This document shows positions 13,984-15,477 of a stretch of 15,477 nt of DNA, one piece after another. The notes beneath the pieces were generated by a model. The model had not been told where the DNA came from, did not search any database, and saw nothing but the letters and a program-made list of their open reading frames with translations. The stretch spans positions 1 through 15,477 of the forward strand of contig NZ_JASLCN010000245.1 of assembly GCF_030151805.1 (NCBI RefSeq), written 5' to 3'. The number at the start of each line of letters is the position of its first letter. Within the stretch, counting starts at the first letter, position 1. The translations under genes were made by a program, and so were the position numbers. The stretch is from Fluviicola sp. (GTDB taxonomy: Bacteria > Bacteroidota > Bacteroidia > Flavobacteriales_D > Crocinitomicaceae).

Positions 13984-14838
13984 ATGAAATCATTTGCCGG
14001 TTTTCCCGAAAATTATGAGCTTATTGATGCCGGTAACGGACGAAAATTAGAGCGTTGGGGAACGGTCATAACTATCCGGCCTGAACACCAGGCATATTTC
14101 GGTGCTGTCCGTTCCAAAAAAGAATGGGCCGATTTGGCTCATTGGGAGTTTATTCCCAAATCAGAAGGTTCTTTGCAGGGAGTTTGGAAAAAACTGAAAC
14201 CGGATGCACCGGAAGAATGGATTTTTACAACCAATCACAACGCAGCATTTACTTTACGCATTACCAACAACAAGCATCTCGGGTTGTTTCCGGAACAACA
14301 GATTAACTGGGAATTTATCTCCGGCTTTCTGAACGAGTCAAAACGCTTTCTGAATGCCTTTGCATATACAGGAGCCGCTTCAGTATTCGGTCGGCAAACA
14401 GGAGCAGAAGTCATTCACTGCGACAGTGTGAAACCGATGCTGGATTGGGGAAGACAGAATCAAATCAATTCCGGGATCGACGGGATCAAATGGGTTCATG
14501 AAGATGCTTTGAAGTTTATCCGAAGAGAAGTGAAAAGAGGAAACAAATACGATTTGGTTCAATTGGATCCTCCAGCCTGGGGACTTGGTGCGAAAGGAGA
14601 AAAATGGAAGTTGGAAGATTTACTCGAAACACTGGTTTCCGAAGCCTTTCAATTGCTTTCCAGATCCGGAGTGCTGATCATTAACACCTATTCTCCAAAA
14701 GTAGATACCGCAGTTATCAATCAAATGATACGGGAATCGGGCATTCAATCCAAAAGAGTTGAAAACTCGGAGTTGTGGCTGAAGGCTGCAAGCGGAAAGG
14801 ATCTTTACTTCGGAATTCTAACCCGGATTTATAAGTAA
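13984..14838 (+). CDS. RlmI/RlmK-like class I SAM-dependent methyltransferase
   Basis: A 284-residue methyltransferase related to the 23S rRNA enzymes RlmI and the RlmK half of RlmL (COG1092 type). The N-terminal beta part is YELIDAGNGRKLERWG (11-26) and RPEHQAYF (32-39); no separate PUA domain is seen. SAM-binding motif I is FAYTGAAS (126-133), the acidic residue after the next strand is Asp147 (HCDSVK), HEDAL has Asp174, and motif IV is QLDPPAWG (193-200). Where RlmI-type cytosine-C5 enzymes have a Cys before Ser in motif VI, this protein has NTYSPK (Tyr236), so m5C activity is doubtful. The target is probably RNA but unproven. A TTG codon at 13981 is a possible start; ATG 13984 is preferred. 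It is the last gene of the operon. Confidence 0.88.
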   Translation: MKSFAGFPENYELIDAGNGRKLERWGTVITIRPEHQAYFGAVRSKKEWADLAHWEFIPKSEGSLQGVWKKLKPDAPEEWIFTTNHNAAFTLRITNNKHLGLFPEQQINWEFISGFLNESKRFLNAFAYTGAASVFGRQTGAEVIHCDSVKPMLDWGRQNQINSGIDGIKWVHEDALKFIRREVKRGNKYDLVQLDPPAWGLGAKGEKWKLEDLLETLVSEAFQLLSRSGVLIINTYSPKVDTAVINQMIRESGIQSKRVENSELWLKAASGKDLYFGILTRIYK

Positions 14839-14850
14839 ACTCTGTGATCG

Positions 14851-14930
14851 TTCAGGCGTTGAAAAAGTTCAAAGGATTCAAAGGTGTTTAATAAAAATCT
14901 ATTGAACTATTGAACTATTGAACTCACTTA
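14851..14930. repeat. palindromic repeat of the TTCAA/TTGAA family, copy B, with octamer tandem repeats
   Basis: The left half has GTTCAA plus two copies of TTCAAAGG (14868-14875 and 14877-14884) and GTGTTTAA. The right half is three perfect tandem copies of ATTGAACT (14901-14924). The halves pair imperfectly with each other. It fills most of the gap between the convergent methyltransferase and response regulator genes, where no ordinary terminator is seen. It shares ordered words with copy A at 1498-1560. Confidence 0.6.
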
Positions 14931-14975
14931 CAGCCCAAAAACTTCACCTCCTAAACTTCCCGACAAAACATCCAA

Positions 14976-15477
14976 TTACTTTGCTTTCTGGCTCACGATT
15001 CCGTTCTGAATCGCATACATGACCAAACCAACCACGTTTCTTGCCCCTACTTTATTCATCATCAGAGTTCGTGCACTTTCAATCGTCCTTCTACTCTTAA
15101 ACAACTTATCTGCAATTTCCTGCGTTGTCATTTCATTACAGATCATTTCCAGAATCACCATTTCGTTGGCGCTAAATACTGCTGTAGAACTTTCTTCAAA
15201 AGCAGGTTGAATTTTACCGGCGTGAACCATTTTAGCAATAAACATTTTAGAAGTTCTGTCATTCAGATAGTATCCCGTTTCAACTGCAGAGCGAATTGCA
15301 AGCTGGATTTCTTCCGCATCATCGTCTTTCGACAAGTATCCGTTTGCACCATTCTCAATGGCCAATTCTACGAATTCCGTATCATCATACATGGATAAGA
15401 GCAATACTTTCATGTCCGGATACAGAGCTCTTATTTCTTTGGTAGCTTCAATTCCGTTTTTCACAGGCATTCTGAAA
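14976..15477 (-). CDS. NarL/FixJ-type response regulator (partial at the right edge)
   Basis: The C-terminal part, about 167 residues, of a two-component response regulator; the start lies beyond the right edge. The frame stays open past the Met at 15470 to the edge, reading F-R-M-P-V-K-N-G. The MPxxNG loop directly follows the phospho-acceptor Asp in receiver domains, so that Asp should lie one to three codons further on, outside the window or at its very edge. The rest of the receiver is seen: VLLLSMYDD with the conserved Ser, then GYLSKDD with the conserved Lys. After a linker comes a LuxR-type helix-turn-helix (FSANEMVILEMICNEMTTQEIADKLFKSRRTIESARTLMMNKVGARN). It likely controls transcription after phosphorylation by a sensor kinase that is probably encoded nearby. 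It converges on the methyltransferase operon. Confidence 0.93.
   Translation of the reverse strand, partial: FRMPVKNGIEATKEIRALYPDMKVLLLSMYDDTEFVELAIENGANGYLSKDDDAEEIQLAIRSAVETGYYLNDRTSKMFIAKMVHAGKIQPAFEESSTAVFSANEMVILEMICNEMTTQEIADKLFKSRRTIESARTLMMNKVGARNVVGLVMYAIQNGIVSQKAK

Noticed and set aside
14901..14924. The three ATTGAACT units as a CRISPR array
   Set aside because: The units are only 8 bases and directly adjacent, without spacers, and no cas gene is present.
1..15477. A hidden defence, prophage or toxin-antitoxin system
   Set aside because: I looked for integrases, transposases, nuclease-plus-ATPase pairs, reverse transcriptases and small toxin-antitoxin pairs. The one nuclease gene is a lone housekeeping-type exonuclease and every other gene has a more ordinary explanation.

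Overview
The window looks like chromosomal DNA of a Bacteroidota member, most likely of order Flavobacteriales. The evidence is a large secreted amidase ending in a type IX secretion (T9SS) C-terminal sorting domain, a lipoprotein of the SbsA-like Ig type common in this phylum, and several promoters of the Bacteroidota form (a TTG-type -33 element and the -7 octamer TAnnTTTG) with little Shine-Dalgarno signal. A Fluviicola/Crocinitomicaceae-like host would fit, but that is an impression and not a demonstrated placement. Most of the window is ordinary core and cell-envelope genes. I see no phage, transposase gene, CRISPR array, tRNA, rRNA or defence locus.

Layout. 28-1334 (- strand): a small exported protein of unknown function and a DEDDy 3'-5' exonuclease. 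1404-4781 (+): a promoter with a palindrome in its spacer and an unusually long leader, then three overlapping genes: free methionine-(R)-sulfoxide reductase, an Ig-like lipoprotein and a UPF0104-type membrane protein. 4810-6505 (+): a promoter, PRPP synthetase (prs), ribosomal protein L25/CTC (rplY) and a terminator that can work in both directions. 6529-10638 (-): a small three-helix membrane protein, a 310-base gap holding a good terminator, the modular T9SS amidase, and a DUF983 membrane protein. 10737-11612 (+): an AraC-type regulator. It converges on gpsA (-, 11836-12825), and the whole gap between the two stop codons is one large imperfect palindrome. 12954-14838 (+): a tight operon of a RidA/aminomuconate-deaminase-like protein, a membrane-anchored TPR-like protein and an RlmI-like methyltransferase. 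14976 to the right edge (-): a NarL/FixJ response regulator cut by the window edge.

Working together: prs and rplY appear to be one growth-related transcript. The lipoprotein and UPF0104 genes are translationally coupled, and both carry Asp/Asn-rich loops that resemble calcium-binding loops, so they may form an envelope pair. The amidase is predicted to be exported through the Sec and T9SS pathways to act on peptidoglycan outside the cell.

The most unexplained signals are non-coding. They are the 223-base palindrome between araC and gpsA, a second family of TTCAA/TTGAA palindromic repeats (in the msrC leader and between the methyltransferase and response regulator genes), and the 19-base palindrome in the msrC promoter. 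I did not find a convincing new multi-gene system.
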